From NCBI GenBank assembly GCA_016839765.1, contig JAEOTP010000069.1:1-64000 (forward strand): 64,000 nucleotides of DNA, read 5' to 3'. Made by a program: the position numbers and the translations under genes. Positions within the stretch are counted from its first letter, which is position 1. Every line of letters begins with the position of its first letter. Shown in pieces: positions 34,500 through 44,392 of the stretch. The stretch comes from Promethearchaeota archaeon. Its GTDB lineage: Archaea; Asgardarchaeota; Lokiarchaeia; Sigyniarchaeales; SOKP01. A model generated the notes under the pieces. That model was not told the origin of the DNA. It worked only from the letters and a program-made list of their open reading frames with translations, and did not search any database.

Positions 34500-35270
34500 T
34501 TACTTTTTTACAAATTTTTCAAGTCTTTTTCTAACTTCATCAGATTGGCCAGTAGTAATCATTGCAATAGATTCGCGAGCTAAAACAGATTCAATATTTA
34601 AATCTTGATTTTCATTAATGAATGATTTTGTATATCTTAAAGCCAAGTGATCTTTAGATATAATCATATTAGCAGTTTTCCTTAAAATTCTGTCTAAACT
34701 TGCTAGTGGACATAGCTGATTAACTAAGCCTATATTCAAGGCTTCTTCAGCAGTAATTTCTTTACCCAAAATCATTAATTCTTTGGCCCGTGTTTCTCCA
34801 ATAATTCGCGGTAACAATTTAGTAGAAGCATTTGAAAAGAAAAGACCAACTCCAACTTCAGGAAGCATAATTCTTGTATCTGAAGCAGCTATTCTTATAT
34901 CACATGCAAGTGTATGCTCAAATCCTCCACCTATAACCCAACCATGATATCCAACAATTATAATGCCTGAATGTGCCATCATAGCTCTTGTTAAAATTTG
35001 CCATGATTCCAGAAATTCAACAGCCTCGTCTAATCTATTTTTAGTCGTTAATAATTCATATCCATATTTTAGATCAGCTCCAACTGTAAAGTGCTTACCA
35101 TTAGCTGCATAAATTACACATACATCTTCATTTTTCGCACTCAATTTAAAATATTCAATTAATTTTTTAAGAACATTTAAATCAATAGTATTTCGTTGGT
35201 CTGGTTTATTCAAGGTTATTCTACCTATGTCACCCTCTTTTTCATATAATACAATATCTTCCAAAATCAA
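34500..35270 (-). CDS. Enoyl-CoA hydratase/isomerase family protein
   Basis: 256 aa crotonase fold. Motifs are GRITLNKPDQRNTIDLNVL, AANGKHFTVGADLKYG (oxyanion hole), GWVIGGGFEHTLACDIRIAA (second oxyanion Gly) and MLPEVGVGLFFSNASTKLLP. One catalytic-Glu position (FEHTLA) is kept; the other (in PEVGVGLFF) is not clearly present, so dehydratase activity is uncertain. It probably acts on a CoA thioester. Co-directional and close to the M24 gene. Confidence 0.88.
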   Translation of the reverse strand: MILEDIVLYEKEGDIGRITLNKPDQRNTIDLNVLKKLIEYFKLSAKNEDVCVIYAANGKHFTVGADLKYGYELLTTKNRLDEAVEFLESWQILTRAMMAHSGIIIVGYHGWVIGGGFEHTLACDIRIAASDTRIMLPEVGVGLFFSNASTKLLPRIIGETRAKELMILGKEITAEEALNIGLVNQLCPLASLDRILRKTANMIISKDHLALRYTKSFINENQDLNIESVLARESIAMITTGQSDEVRKRLEKFVKK

Positions 35271-35411
35271 TTTCTCCTCAATATTTTTTTAATTTTAAAA
35301 ATAATTTGAATTGTTCAATATATTTCGGAATAAAAATTTTATTATCCTTTTTTAAAAAGGGTTTAAAGTAAAGGCTCTTAATTAATACTAAAATGAAGCG
35401 GGTATAAATAA

Positions 35412-36935
35412 ATGGTATTAGAAAAATTAGAACCAAAAATTGTATGGTATATTTTTGAAGAAATAATTGCTAAAACACCGCGTCGTTCTAAAAAGGAAGA
35501 TAAAATTAGAAATAAGATTAAAACTTGGTTGATTGAGCAAGCAGAACTAAAAAGACTCGAAATTAATATTTCTGAAGATCTGGTTGGTAATATTTTAATT
35601 AAAAAACCGGCTACAAATGGGATGGAATCAGTTCCTCCCCTACTTCTTCAAGCTCATTTAGATATGGTTTGTGAAACAGATAGACCAGAGGGATATAACT
35701 TTGATGATAGTGGAATTCCCATAAGAATACAAGATAATGGTGAGTGGATTGATGCTGATGGAACCACTTTGGGAGCAGATGATGGAATAGGGGTGGCATT
35801 GGCATTGGCAATTTTAATAGATAATAAAAAAGTCACCTCGCATGGACCCATTGAAGTTCTCTTTACTGTTAATGAAGAAGATGGCTTTACTGGAGCTACA
35901 AATCTAGATGTTAAAATCCTTGATATTAAAAGTAATTACATGATAAATTTAGATAGTGGTCCAATTGGAGAAATTACAATTGGTTCCGTTTGTGGAAGGA
36001 GAACGTATTTTAGAAAAGAATTTGAATGGTTAAAACAAAATTCTTTGGAAAATCTACTATTCATTGAATTAACTATTGATGGTCTATTAGGAGGACATTC
36101 TGGAGCAGATATTCATTTACCAAGGGCAAATGCTAATAAATTAATCAGTAGAATTTTATCAAATATAAGTCAATACATAGAAATTTATTTATGCAAATGG
36201 AATGGAGGTACAGTTTCTAATGTTATCACTAGAAATGCTGAAGTAAAATTTGCTCTAAACTCAAAAGACGAAGAGATTTTTGAAAATTTGATTCACGATG
36301 AAATAGCAATAATATATGATTATTACAAAGCTTCAAGAGAAGGATTTCCAATACTGGAACCTGATATAAATATTACTTGGAAAAAAGGAAAACCAGAAAA
36401 ATTTCTATCAGCCGAGGATACAAAACTTATCATTTCCACTACAAGCCTTTTTCCCCAAGGAGTCTTAAGATATTCACCATTTTATGAAAACTTTCCTGAA
36501 TCTTCTAATAATTTTGCGATAGTATGGACAAAAGATAATAGAATTATTATACGGCTCTATCCTCGAAGTATTATTCGATCTGAATTGAATTCATTTGTAC
36601 AATCCATGGTTCAACTGGGGGAACTAGGAGGTTGGCAGATGGAATTACGTGATATATTACCAGAATGGACGCCCCAACCTGAATCAAAATTTCTTAAATA
36701 TGCCAAAGAACAATATGAATCAATTTTACAAAGACCTGTTAAATCTAGTATTGTTCATGGAGGTTTAGAAACTGGAAGGATAAGCCAAAAGATTCCTGGA
36801 ATTCAAATGATTTCTATTGGACCTACAGTTGACGGTGAACACACACCTAATGAAAAGTTAAAAATTGTGGATGTTAGAATAATTTATGAGTTATTAATCA
36901 AAATTTTGATGAATTTTTCAATTATAGAAAATTAG
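35412..36935 (+). CDS. pepD: Cytosolic beta-Ala-His/nonspecific dipeptidase (PepD, M20C)
   Basis: 507 aa, close to PepD length. All metal-site motifs are intact: LLQAHLDMVCE, DGTTLGADDGIGVALA, TVNEEDGFTGA with the catalytic Glu, MINLDSG, and near the end PTVDGEHTPNEKL. The GGHSGADIHLPRANA loop supplies the lid-domain His. It cleaves a broad range of dipeptides in the cytoplasm. Start ATG 35412. It contrasts with the M20 relative at 6039, which has lost its ligands. Confidence 0.93.
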   Translation: MVLEKLEPKIVWYIFEEIIAKTPRRSKKEDKIRNKIKTWLIEQAELKRLEINISEDLVGNILIKKPATNGMESVPPLLLQAHLDMVCETDRPEGYNFDDSGIPIRIQDNGEWIDADGTTLGADDGIGVALALAILIDNKKVTSHGPIEVLFTVNEEDGFTGATNLDVKILDIKSNYMINLDSGPIGEITIGSVCGRRTYFRKEFEWLKQNSLENLLFIELTIDGLLGGHSGADIHLPRANANKLISRILSNISQYIEIYLCKWNGGTVSNVITRNAEVKFALNSKDEEIFENLIHDEIAIIYDYYKASREGFPILEPDINITWKKGKPEKFLSAEDTKLIISTTSLFPQGVLRYSPFYENFPESSNNFAIVWTKDNRIIIRLYPRSIIRSELNSFVQSMVQLGELGGWQMELRDILPEWTPQPESKFLKYAKEQYESILQRPVKSSIVHGGLETGRISQKIPGIQMISIGPTVDGEHTPNEKLKIVDVRIIYELLIKILMNFSIIEN

Positions 36936-36961
36936 AATAGCTAAAAAAACAAAACATTATT

Positions 36962-38266
36962 CTAAGCATCTTCTAATTCAATCACATTACTTAATTTGTC
37001 TTTTATTTCTGCTTTCAATTCTTCAGATAATTTACAATCTGTAATTTTCCAAAATCTAAATTCGTGATTGAGATATGCAGGACATTCTACTCTTATATTT
37101 TTAGGACACTCTGCGAATTGCCAACATTGAAATATTTTTTCTTCATAAAATTTATGAAACTTTTTAGGTAATTTCTTATAATCAAAATTCGTCTCTTTAA
37201 CAAATTTATCCAGATCGTTTGAATTATACGTATTCCAGAATAATACTTTTTTAGATTTGTTTTCTTCCTTCTCAAGATAGTTAAACATAGCCGCCATCGA
37301 TTTTCCCGTATATGTGGTCTCTAATTTAAAATTCTTGCGATGCCCCTCTAATTCCATTACTTTATCAATGGCAGCTTGACCTCTAATAGTTTTTATTCCA
37401 TAGCCAGACCCAAGATATCCAGATACAAATTCAAAATCGTCTTCTGAAACTTTAATATCTGGGATTGATTTATCATTTTTTCGTAGATAATTGATAGCTT
37501 TATTAGCATTTTTCATTACAGCTGAAGGATTAGAAGTTAAAGATATATATACTGCTACAGCATGTACTTTTGTCTTCAATCCCATTAATTTGCATCCTGC
37601 TATAAGACCAGCTGAAGTTCCAGTAGATCCTCCTGGAATAAAAATTACATCTGGTTCTGGAATTATTTTCTGATCAATTTGTTTTTTTAATTCAATAATA
37701 GCATTTACAAATCCAATTGTTCCAAGAGGAGATCCTATTCCAAATAGAGGTGAGCCTCCAGGGAACATTAAGAAATATTTTGGATGAAATAATTTGAAAA
37801 ATAAGAATTTTGCAAAGGTGCTAATATCTCCTTTACCAAGATGGAGTTTAGCTCCAAAATGGTTAAATAATAATAATGAACGTTGGACATGCCAAGTTAA
37901 AGGTTGATGGAAAAGATAAAGGGTACATTTTAAAGGTGGGTTTAATTGATGACACACTATAGCACACGCTAATCCATGATTTGTTCCAATACCTCCATTT
38001 GTCACAACGCCTTTTTTCTTTTTTTGTAAAACTTTCCCAAAAATAAATTCAAACTTTCTTAATTTATTTCCTCCATAAGTATGATGATTTTTATCATCAC
38101 GTTTGATATATATCTCTCCACCTTTTAAATCGAATTCTTTTTCTAATTCGGTAAGCCTGTCTATTTTGGTTGGTAACTGCGTTAAAATAGGAATCCAAGG
38201 AACTTTTCCTTTTAAATTCGGGTATAGTTCAAATAAATAAGGTTTCTCTAGTGTCATAATCATCAT
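36962..38266 (-). CDS. PLP-dependent enzyme, ACC deaminase/D-cysteine desulfhydrase family
   Basis: 434 aa; about 100 residues longer than typical. YIKRDDKNHHTYGGNKLRKFE holds the Schiff-base Lys, NGGIGTNHGLACA the substrate-binding loop and IPGGSTGTSAGLIAG the phosphate-binding loop. These are the marks of the 1-aminocyclopropane-1-carboxylate deaminase / D-cysteine desulfhydrase group. The C-terminal 70 residues add a cysteine-containing segment (CWQFAECPK, VECPAYLNHEFRFWKITDC) that could bind metal and is not part of the usual fold. Start at 38266 or the ATG 9 bases in. Confidence 0.85.
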   Translation of the reverse strand: MMIMTLEKPYLFELYPNLKGKVPWIPILTQLPTKIDRLTELEKEFDLKGGEIYIKRDDKNHHTYGGNKLRKFEFIFGKVLQKKKKGVVTNGGIGTNHGLACAIVCHQLNPPLKCTLYLFHQPLTWHVQRSLLLFNHFGAKLHLGKGDISTFAKFLFFKLFHPKYFLMFPGGSPLFGIGSPLGTIGFVNAIIELKKQIDQKIIPEPDVIFIPGGSTGTSAGLIAGCKLMGLKTKVHAVAVYISLTSNPSAVMKNANKAINYLRKNDKSIPDIKVSEDDFEFVSGYLGSGYGIKTIRGQAAIDKVMELEGHRKNFKLETTYTGKSMAAMFNYLEKEENKSKKVLFWNTYNSNDLDKFVKETNFDYKKLPKKFHKFYEEKIFQCWQFAECPKNIRVECPAYLNHEFRFWKITDCKLSEELKAEIKDKLSNVIELEDA

Positions 38267-38298
38267 AATAAAATGTTTGAAATAAAAGCTTAGTAAGA

Positions 38299-39204
38299 TT
38301 ATTGTCTTAGAATAAATCCATCATCTTTCTGCGAAATGAGTTTTTGTATCAAAAATTTGTCAAAATGTTTTTGAATCATTATTAATTCGGCTATAATTTC
38401 ATATTCCTTAAACATACTATAATATTTATATATAAAGTTTTTACCCTTGAAATCATTTACCTTTATGGGTTTAATCTCTGAAAACTGAGATAAAATCCGA
38501 TCATCACGTTTATAGATTATTAATTTATACTTCTTTAATTCTTCATTTATCGTCTTTTTACCTTCAATAATTCCTCTATGTCCTGTAGCAACAATATCTA
38601 TATTTATTTGTTCAAGTTTTTCAATAGATTTTTCGAAATCAAGTAAATCTGAATCAATTCCAGCATAAAATACAAAATTAGTCAAATCTATATCCGCTAA
38701 AAAAGCCATCTTTGAATTCAATTCATAAAAGGAGCAATGTCCTGCCGTATGCCCTGGAGTATGAACAATTTTTAACGTTAGATGATCTCCTATCTTAATT
38801 ATGTCATTATCTTCATAAGTTTTTTCAATTTTAGTATTTTTTAATTTAAGGCTTTCTTCTAAACCAGCAAACATCTCAGCAGCAGAAGTATTCGAAATGC
38901 CATAATAATCATTGAATTTATCAACATTTTCAATCAAATATTTATCATTAAAATGAATTAAAAAGTTTGCATTGGGGAATATTCTATTTCCAGAAGTATG
39001 ATCTTCATGCCAATGTGATAATAGTACATTATTTATCTGGAACTTTCTTTTTAATTTTATTAATAATCTAGTTGAGATACCTGTATCAATAATATAATCT
39101 TCAATAAGTAGAGAATGTGAATAAGGATATTTGCCATTTCTTGCTCCTTCAATGAAATAAATTTCTGGAAACTCATCTGAAATTGAGTGAATAAAATCGT
39201 CCAT
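38299..39204 (-). CDS. MBL-fold metallo-hydrolase
   Basis: 301 aa. The zinc-ligand motifs are HWHEDHTSGN, HTPGHTAGHCSF, FLADIDLTN and VATGHRG, in order, so the dinuclear site is complete. The C-terminal 80 residues are a helical extension like that of glyoxalase-II-type and related lipid or CoA hydrolases. The substrate is not visible. It lies 32 bases from the PLP-enzyme gene on the same strand and may be upstream of it in one transcript. Confidence 0.88.
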   Translation of the reverse strand: MDDFIHSISDEFPEIYFIEGARNGKYPYSHSLLIEDYIIDTGISTRLLIKLKRKFQINNVLLSHWHEDHTSGNRIFPNANFLIHFNDKYLIENVDKFNDYYGISNTSAAEMFAGLEESLKLKNTKIEKTYEDNDIIKIGDHLTLKIVHTPGHTAGHCSFYELNSKMAFLADIDLTNFVFYAGIDSDLLDFEKSIEKLEQINIDIVATGHRGIIEGKKTINEELKKYKLIIYKRDDRILSQFSEIKPIKVNDFKGKNFIYKYYSMFKEYEIIAELIMIQKHFDKFLIQKLISQKDDGFILRQ

Positions 39205-39374
39205 CTTTATTTTAGTTTAAGATAATTTTATAAAGAAAAACATAGTAAAAATCTTAAATATTACCTAGCGTTTGTATAATCTTTTGTACAAATCTGAAAA
39301 AAATATTGCTCTTTTTATTCTTTTTTTAATAAATTATTGTTGGATTTATTATAATTAATTTTCTCAAATCAAAA

Positions 39375-39530
39375 ATGTATTATAATTGCCCAAACTGTTC
39401 CAGTATGAAAAAGCCCAAAATTATTAAATATTTTCCACCAATTATCGTAAAGTGTTTGGATTGTGAGTATGAAAATTCAGAGCAGAAATTCGTACAAAGA
39501 GACAAAACCCACCAGGTGGTTATGCATTAA
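39375..39530 (+). CDS. Small zinc-ribbon protein, 51 aa
   Basis: An ATG at 39375 opens a short frame with two CxxC pairs: YNCPNCSSMKK and VKCLDCEYENS, 18 residues apart, typical of a zinc ribbon. The tail is polar. No clear ribosome binding site. The ligand spacing and in-frame completeness make it a likely gene; function unknown. Confidence 0.65.
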   Translation: MYYNCPNCSSMKKPKIIKYFPPIIVKCLDCEYENSEQKFVQRDKTHQVVMH

Positions 39531-39613
39531 ATAAAAAGGGTTTTTTGTAATTATTTATTTTTTTCTAATATTTTAAAAAGCAGGTTTTAATATAAAACTC
39601 CAGACACATGCAT

Positions 39614-40084
39614 TTACTTTTTATCACTTATAAAGAACATCTTTCTTTTCGAGTGCACTTTTTTAAAATGATCTTTATATTTTTCAATTTCATCCTGAAT
39701 TTCTTCTAATTCTTTATTTTCCAACATTTTATTAAAAATATTTAGTGTTGACAAGTATAATTTAGGCACAAATGTATCAATTTGAGAAAGCTGATAAGCT
39801 AAATCTAATATTGATGAGTAACCTATTTTTAAATTAATTTCTCTATTTTTAATTTTCTGTAGAATCTCCTTTTCGAGTTTTCTTCTCGAAATATTACTCC
39901 AAATTAATTCATACACAAAATAATTTACAGCTTGCACAGCTTCTGTTAAAAGAGCCGTACCTGTAGCAATTGCTATACTACGTGTTAAAGCATATGCAGT
40001 TACAGTTCCTAAAACTAAAGTAATTCCCCTATAAATCAAACTTTTAATTAAAGTAGTTTTCCATTCAATATTTTGAGTTTCCAT
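39614..40084 (-). CDS. DUF2061-type membrane protein
   Basis: 156 aa. Residues 8-65 match the DUF2061 pattern: KSLIYRGITLVLGTVTAYALT, then a second hydrophobic helix (IAIATGTALLTEAVQAVNY) and the ending VYELIW. The rest is a charged helical tail of about 90 residues, longer than in most relatives. Function unknown. Start ATG 40084. Confidence 0.7.
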   Translation of the reverse strand: METQNIEWKTTLIKSLIYRGITLVLGTVTAYALTRSIAIATGTALLTEAVQAVNYFVYELIWSNISRRKLEKEILQKIKNREINLKIGYSSILDLAYQLSQIDTFVPKLYLSTLNIFNKMLENKELEEIQDEIEKYKDHFKKVHSKRKMFFISDKK

Positions 40085-40224
40085 AGAGCTCTACCATTTA
40101 AAAGCAAATATTAACTATAGAATCAATATTCCTTTTGATATTTAAATATATATAAAAAACGTCTTATTTTAAATACTTTAATGACTTTTTGTGATATTGC
40201 ACTCCTCAACTTATTCATTTTTCA

Positions 40225-40407
40225 TTACTTCAACGCATAATAGCAACGTTTAGGAGAATAAACCTTCTCTTCTTCTCTTAATTCCTTTATAATTTTTGAT
40301 ACTTCTTTAGATTCTATTCCTAATTCTTTTGCAATATCCCCAGGTCTTAATGGTTTATCAAGGGTTCTGAAAACTTCTATTACCTTATAATAAATAAAAT
40401 AAATCAC
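40225..40407 (-). CDS. Small helix-turn-helix protein
   Basis: 60 aa winged-helix-like protein: KVIEVFRTLDKPLRPGDIAK, ELGIESKEVSKIIKELREEE, then a short wing VYSPKRCYYALK. It resembles the small stand-alone HTH proteins common in archaea. The start GTG 40407 is uncertain. Not operonic. Confidence 0.7.
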   Translation of the reverse strand: MIYFIYYKVIEVFRTLDKPLRPGDIAKELGIESKEVSKIIKELREEEKVYSPKRCYYALK

Positions 40408-40581
40408 AAATGCAAAACTGAAGCAAAGGTATTAAACATATATTTCTATTAATTATAAATAGAAGTCGCAATTGAAATGGGAGGAGGTCTCGCAATTCTA
40501 TTAAGTAGGCTTGCTCTTAAAGTTCTTAAATATTACTCTTAATGAATTTAACACAACATATCTATAAATAGAGATACCCCA

Positions 40582-42057
40582 TTAATAGCTCTTAGCGATA
40601 TAAACAGTACAGGATGCCGGTTTACCACAAATTAAACATGTTGCAAATTCGTGCTTTTCCTCATCGACTCTTTTACCTCTAACAAACCCCCCTATTTCTT
40701 TTTCAACCAGTTCCGCACACTGATAAGCATCCATATCGATTGAACAAAATCCACAACACACGATTTTTCCGTTATTAATCGCTTCTATGGCTGCATCTTT
40801 TTCATATACACATTCAACTTGAGACTCAAAATCAATAAGTGACTTCTCTTTTATTTCTTTCGTATAATTTGCAGCGATTTTATCAATCTTAGATTCTAAT
40901 TCTGCCTCTTTAATGGTAGATTTTTTATCATCATGTCGTTTAATGAGGATGATTTCTCCTTTTTCAATATCTTTAGGTCCAATTTCAATTCTGATAGGAA
41001 CACCCTTCAATTCCCAAAAATAGAACTTATTACCAACAGATTCATCAGAATCATCAATTTTCACTTTGAATTTATCTTTTAGGTGATTATATATTTCCTT
41101 AGCTTTCTTAATTACGATTTCTTCTTTACCTTTATAGATAATTGGAATAATAATTATTTGAATTGGTGCTAAATCAAAAGGCAAAATTAAACCTCTATCA
41201 TCTCCGAGATAAGCAATCATTGCCCCATATATTCTACTTATCGCTGGACCATAACATGTTTGATATCCATATTTTTCTTCACCATCTCTATCAATAAACT
41301 TTACATTAAAAGGTTTAGAGAAATTTTGACCAAGCAAATGAGTTGATGGCAATTGTAATACCTTTCCTGAACCCATTAAAGCATCTGCCGCATAAGTAGA
41401 AATAGCCCCGGGGAATTTATCCCATTGTGGTCTTTCGAAAAAAATTATAGGGATTCCAAACTCATCTTGTAGCATTTGATATGTTACTTCCATGTCTTCT
41501 TTTACTTGTATTAGGGCTCCTTCCATTGTTGAAAATACGTCATGACCTTCTATCCAATGAAATTCTCGTGCTCTAAAGAATGGTCTCGTCATTTTTCCTT
41601 CATAGCGCCATATTTGACATGAAAGATATCGTTTAAAAGGTAAATCCTTATAACTTCTAATCCATAATGAATACATTTTATATAAGGCAGTCTCACTTGT
41701 CGGCCGTAAGGCTAATCGCTCAGATAATTTACCTGAACTACCTGCTTCAGTGACCCAAAATACTTCTGGGGCGAACCCTTCTACATGCTCAGCTTCTAAT
41801 AAAAAGTTACTCTCCGGGATTAGTGAGGGCATAGTCAATGGAAGGTGTCCGTTTTTTTCCATTAACTCTTCATATTTAGCATACATTATTTTTATTGTTA
41901 TGGTAGCCCATTCTCTATAAACAACAAAACCCTTGATATTATATCGAATATCAGCTAACTCCGCCTTGTTGATTAATTCAGTATACCAAGCAGAAAAATC
42001 CTCTTCCTTAGAAACAGTAATTCCCGTTAAAGGAATCTCTTTTTTCTTTTTTGCCAT
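40582..42057 (-). CDS. proS: Prolyl-tRNA synthetase (archaeal/eukaryotic type)
   Basis: 491 aa class II synthetase without the bacterial editing insert. Motif 2 region is YLSCQIWRYEGKMTRPFFRAREFHWIEGHDVF; the proline pocket includes ALRPTSETALYKMY and QLPSTHLLGQNFSKPF, and motif 3 lies in YLGDDRGLILP. The anticodon domain follows (IIPIIYKGKEE), then the zinc-binding C-terminal domain with CCGFCS and CLICGKPASC. It charges tRNA-Pro. Start ATG 42057. Confidence 0.96.
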   Translation of the reverse strand: MAKKKKEIPLTGITVSKEEDFSAWYTELINKAELADIRYNIKGFVVYREWATITIKIMYAKYEELMEKNGHLPLTMPSLIPESNFLLEAEHVEGFAPEVFWVTEAGSSGKLSERLALRPTSETALYKMYSLWIRSYKDLPFKRYLSCQIWRYEGKMTRPFFRAREFHWIEGHDVFSTMEGALIQVKEDMEVTYQMLQDEFGIPIIFFERPQWDKFPGAISTYAADALMGSGKVLQLPSTHLLGQNFSKPFNVKFIDRDGEEKYGYQTCYGPAISRIYGAMIAYLGDDRGLILPFDLAPIQIIIIPIIYKGKEEIVIKKAKEIYNHLKDKFKVKIDDSDESVGNKFYFWELKGVPIRIEIGPKDIEKGEIILIKRHDDKKSTIKEAELESKIDKIAANYTKEIKEKSLIDFESQVECVYEKDAAIEAINNGKIVCCGFCSIDMDAYQCAELVEKEIGGFVRGKRVDEEKHEFATCLICGKPASCTVYIAKSY

Positions 42058-42156
42058 AGTCTATTTTAAAAATACTTGAAATGTTAAATATTTTATGAGT
42101 AAAAACTAAAAATCTAAAATATGGTACTAGATTAGAAGGAGTCTTTTTAAGTTTAA

Positions 42157-42897
42157 TTAACCATTATCCAACAAAAGTTTTGCATCTGTTAGAATAAACC
42201 CAGAATGTATAAGGACCGTAAATTTTTTTGACTCCAAAAAATTTTTAATTTCTCTTCCTACCCTTTCAGCTTTTGCCTCATCTATTCCATGAGAATATTC
42301 GATAACTGATTTTACTGTCTTTAATAAATATTTATCACTTTCACGTGGAGTAGTGATGGAGATCGATTTTGCCCCAGCAATTTGACCAATTTTTTTTAGC
42401 TCTTGTTCTAAAGGACCAATTGCAAAAAATTCTCGATTTTTCCTTTCAATTTTTTCTGCCAATATCTTTTCTAAATTGTCTCTTGTCTGCTTATCATAAA
42501 AAGCTGTTAATTCTTGAGAGCAAATTTGCTTGTATTTTCCTGAAATTAATTTATCCTTTTCTTGTATAAACTTTATTAGGTTACCATAATACTTTTCATC
42601 GAGCTTCTGGAAGGTTTCTACATTCTTTACAAAATCAGTTAAATAATCAAGTAAGTCAAAATAGAATTTCAATTCAGACTTAATTTGTAATTTATCATTA
42701 ATCTCTTTTATTTCAGGATAATATTTCTTCAATATTTCATTAATCTGCTTGTTACACGCGGCGCATAATTTAGCGATCATATCTACACTGCTAATTGACC
42801 TCTTACGTACCTGTTCTAATACATCGTTATCTAATTTTGATAAATTCTCAAATATTTCAGTAATTTTCGCTCTATATTTTTTTTCAATATAAGACAT
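42157..42897 (-). CDS. Hypothetical helical protein, 246 aa
   Basis: Not recognised. The first 190 residues are long amphipathic helices (AKITEIFENLSKLDNDVLEQ, LEQELKKIGQIAG), probably coiled coils. The last 60 residues contain alternating strands and helices (AKSISITTPR, FTVLIHSGFILTDAKLLLD). There is one CAAC pair in IAKLCAACNKQI. No membrane segment. It follows, in the same orientation, the PlsY-fusion genes and precedes proS. Confidence 0.55.
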   Translation of the reverse strand: MSYIEKKYRAKITEIFENLSKLDNDVLEQVRKRSISSVDMIAKLCAACNKQINEILKKYYPEIKEINDKLQIKSELKFYFDLLDYLTDFVKNVETFQKLDEKYYGNLIKFIQEKDKLISGKYKQICSQELTAFYDKQTRDNLEKILAEKIERKNREFFAIGPLEQELKKIGQIAGAKSISITTPRESDKYLLKTVKSVIEYSHGIDEAKAERVGREIKNFLESKKFTVLIHSGFILTDAKLLLDNG

Positions 42898-43037
42898 TCC
42901 TAAGAAGAAAATAGAGTAGACATTTAAAACATTATATATTTGAAAAAAGTTATTAAATCTTCAAGGAAAATAAAGGTATTTGGATATAACTCTTCCAGAA
43001 AATTAATATTTCCCACTAACTAACTTTTTTCTCCTTT

Positions 43038-44243
43038 CTATAAACCAAAAAAAGTACCCACAGTCATAACTGTACCACTTATGAGAGAAACGGTAAAATT
43101 ATCATTTAAATTGAAAGAAAATAGTTCAACTAAAGGTGCTGTAATACCACCAATTACCAAGATTGGCAATGGAATATTTAAAGTAGTATATAGGACGAAC
43201 CCAACAATCAATACACAGCCACAATACGCTAATGTTCCCTCAAGCGTCTTATTAAAAATCTTGTGTCTTCCAAAGGCAAGACCGAAAAGTTTTGAAAAGA
43301 TATCACCAAAAATCAAGAAGGTTAGAGAGATTATTGCAATATCTTTTTTAAAAAGAAGTATAGCTATAAATGCAGCAACTAAAAATAAGGTCATAGATGA
43401 AAATTTTTTTTCCTCATGCTTTCTAAACAATGCTTTCACTTTGGTTGTTAATACCACATTTGTTTGATGATGGATAAATCTTATGATGTCAAGAAAGATA
43501 AAACATAAACCTACTATTCCTATTATAATAAGAGCTAATGTTTGTGTATAAAAAACGTAAAATAAAATAAATAATACGGCAAAAGGACGTGTTGCAGTTC
43601 GCCACCAATGAGCTTTAAAATTTTCATCTTGAATGGTCATTTTCTTCTTAATTATTACGTTATAAAGTTGTATAGAAACAATATATGTAAGGATTATGGT
43701 TAAGTAGATAGTGTATTGGACTTCAGGGTAATAAACAAAAAGAGTATAGGCAAGTACAGGAATAACAGTAATTCCTACAAGTTCTCCAGTTTTGGTTACA
43801 TATCCAAAAATAGCAACAATTATAAAGAGAAATAACAAGATAAAGAAAATTTCTAGGCCAAATGAAAAATAGCACACAAGATAATATAATAAAATGCCTG
43901 TGGAGGTGGCTACTCCTTGCCCTCCTCTGAACCTTAGATAAAATGGAAGTATGTGTCCGAGGATTGCAGCAAGTCCACTGATCTGTATGAAGATGTATTC
44001 CGCTCCAATCACTGCCGCGAGGAATATAGATAATAATCCTTTAATTGTATCATAAATAGCTGTTGGGATCGCGTATGAAAGACCCAATGTTTTATATACA
44101 TTTGAAGTACCAGCATTACGAGTTCCTACCTCTCTTATATCAATATTTTTCAATCTACCGAATATATATGCCGGATTAATTGTACCTATAAAATACCCTA
44201 TACATATACTTAAAATATTTACTAACAAAATAACACCATTCAC
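43038..44243 (-). CDS. PlsY glycerol-3-phosphate acyltransferase fused to DGK1-like CTP-dependent kinase (copy 1)
   Basis: 401 aa membrane protein. Residues 1-200 match PlsY: REVGTRNAGTSNVYKTLG, YDTIKG, and GHILPFYLRFRGGQGVATST (GGQG for GGKG). Residues 230-400 match CTP-dependent diacylglycerol/polyprenol kinases of the DGK1 type: DIIRFIHHQTN, RKHEEKKFSS, IFGDIFSKLFGLAFGRHK, KTLEGTLAY and LNDNFTVSLISG. PlsY acylates sn-glycerol-3-phosphate with acyl phosphate; DGK1 phosphorylates diacylglycerol. Both are steps of fatty-acid ester lipid synthesis. The usual third PlsY motif seems missing. A paralogue lies directly upstream. Confidence 0.75.
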   Translation of the reverse strand: MNGVILLVNILSICIGYFIGTINPAYIFGRLKNIDIREVGTRNAGTSNVYKTLGLSYAIPTAIYDTIKGLLSIFLAAVIGAEYIFIQISGLAAILGHILPFYLRFRGGQGVATSTGILLYYLVCYFSFGLEIFFILLFLFIIVAIFGYVTKTGELVGITVIPVLAYTLFVYYPEVQYTIYLTIILTYIVSIQLYNVIIKKKMTIQDENFKAHWWRTATRPFAVLFILFYVFYTQTLALIIIGIVGLCFIFLDIIRFIHHQTNVVLTTKVKALFRKHEEKKFSSMTLFLVAAFIAILLFKKDIAIISLTFLIFGDIFSKLFGLAFGRHKIFNKTLEGTLAYCGCVLIVGFVLYTTLNIPLPILVIGGITAPLVELFSFNLNDNFTVSLISGTVMTVGTFFGL

Positions 44244-44392
44244 AGAAACACCGATTTGTGATAAGAATCTATTATTTATAAATATATTTAGGTTTACTTA
44301 CTTGTTGAGGAAGTAAATATTTTATTTCAATATTCCATATCGTTTTGAATTTCTAAATAATATTAATAGATTTTTCATCGATTTTAGTTAAA

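Noticed and set aside
35611..35851. Two overlapping minus-strand frames inside pepD
   Set aside because: Shadows of the pepD coding frame, which has complete metal-site motifs.
40477..40542. Plus-strand mini-frame of 21 codons (amphipathic) after a GGGAGGAGG tract
   Set aside because: Too short, no upstream ribosome binding site of its own, and no sign of conservation can be seen here.
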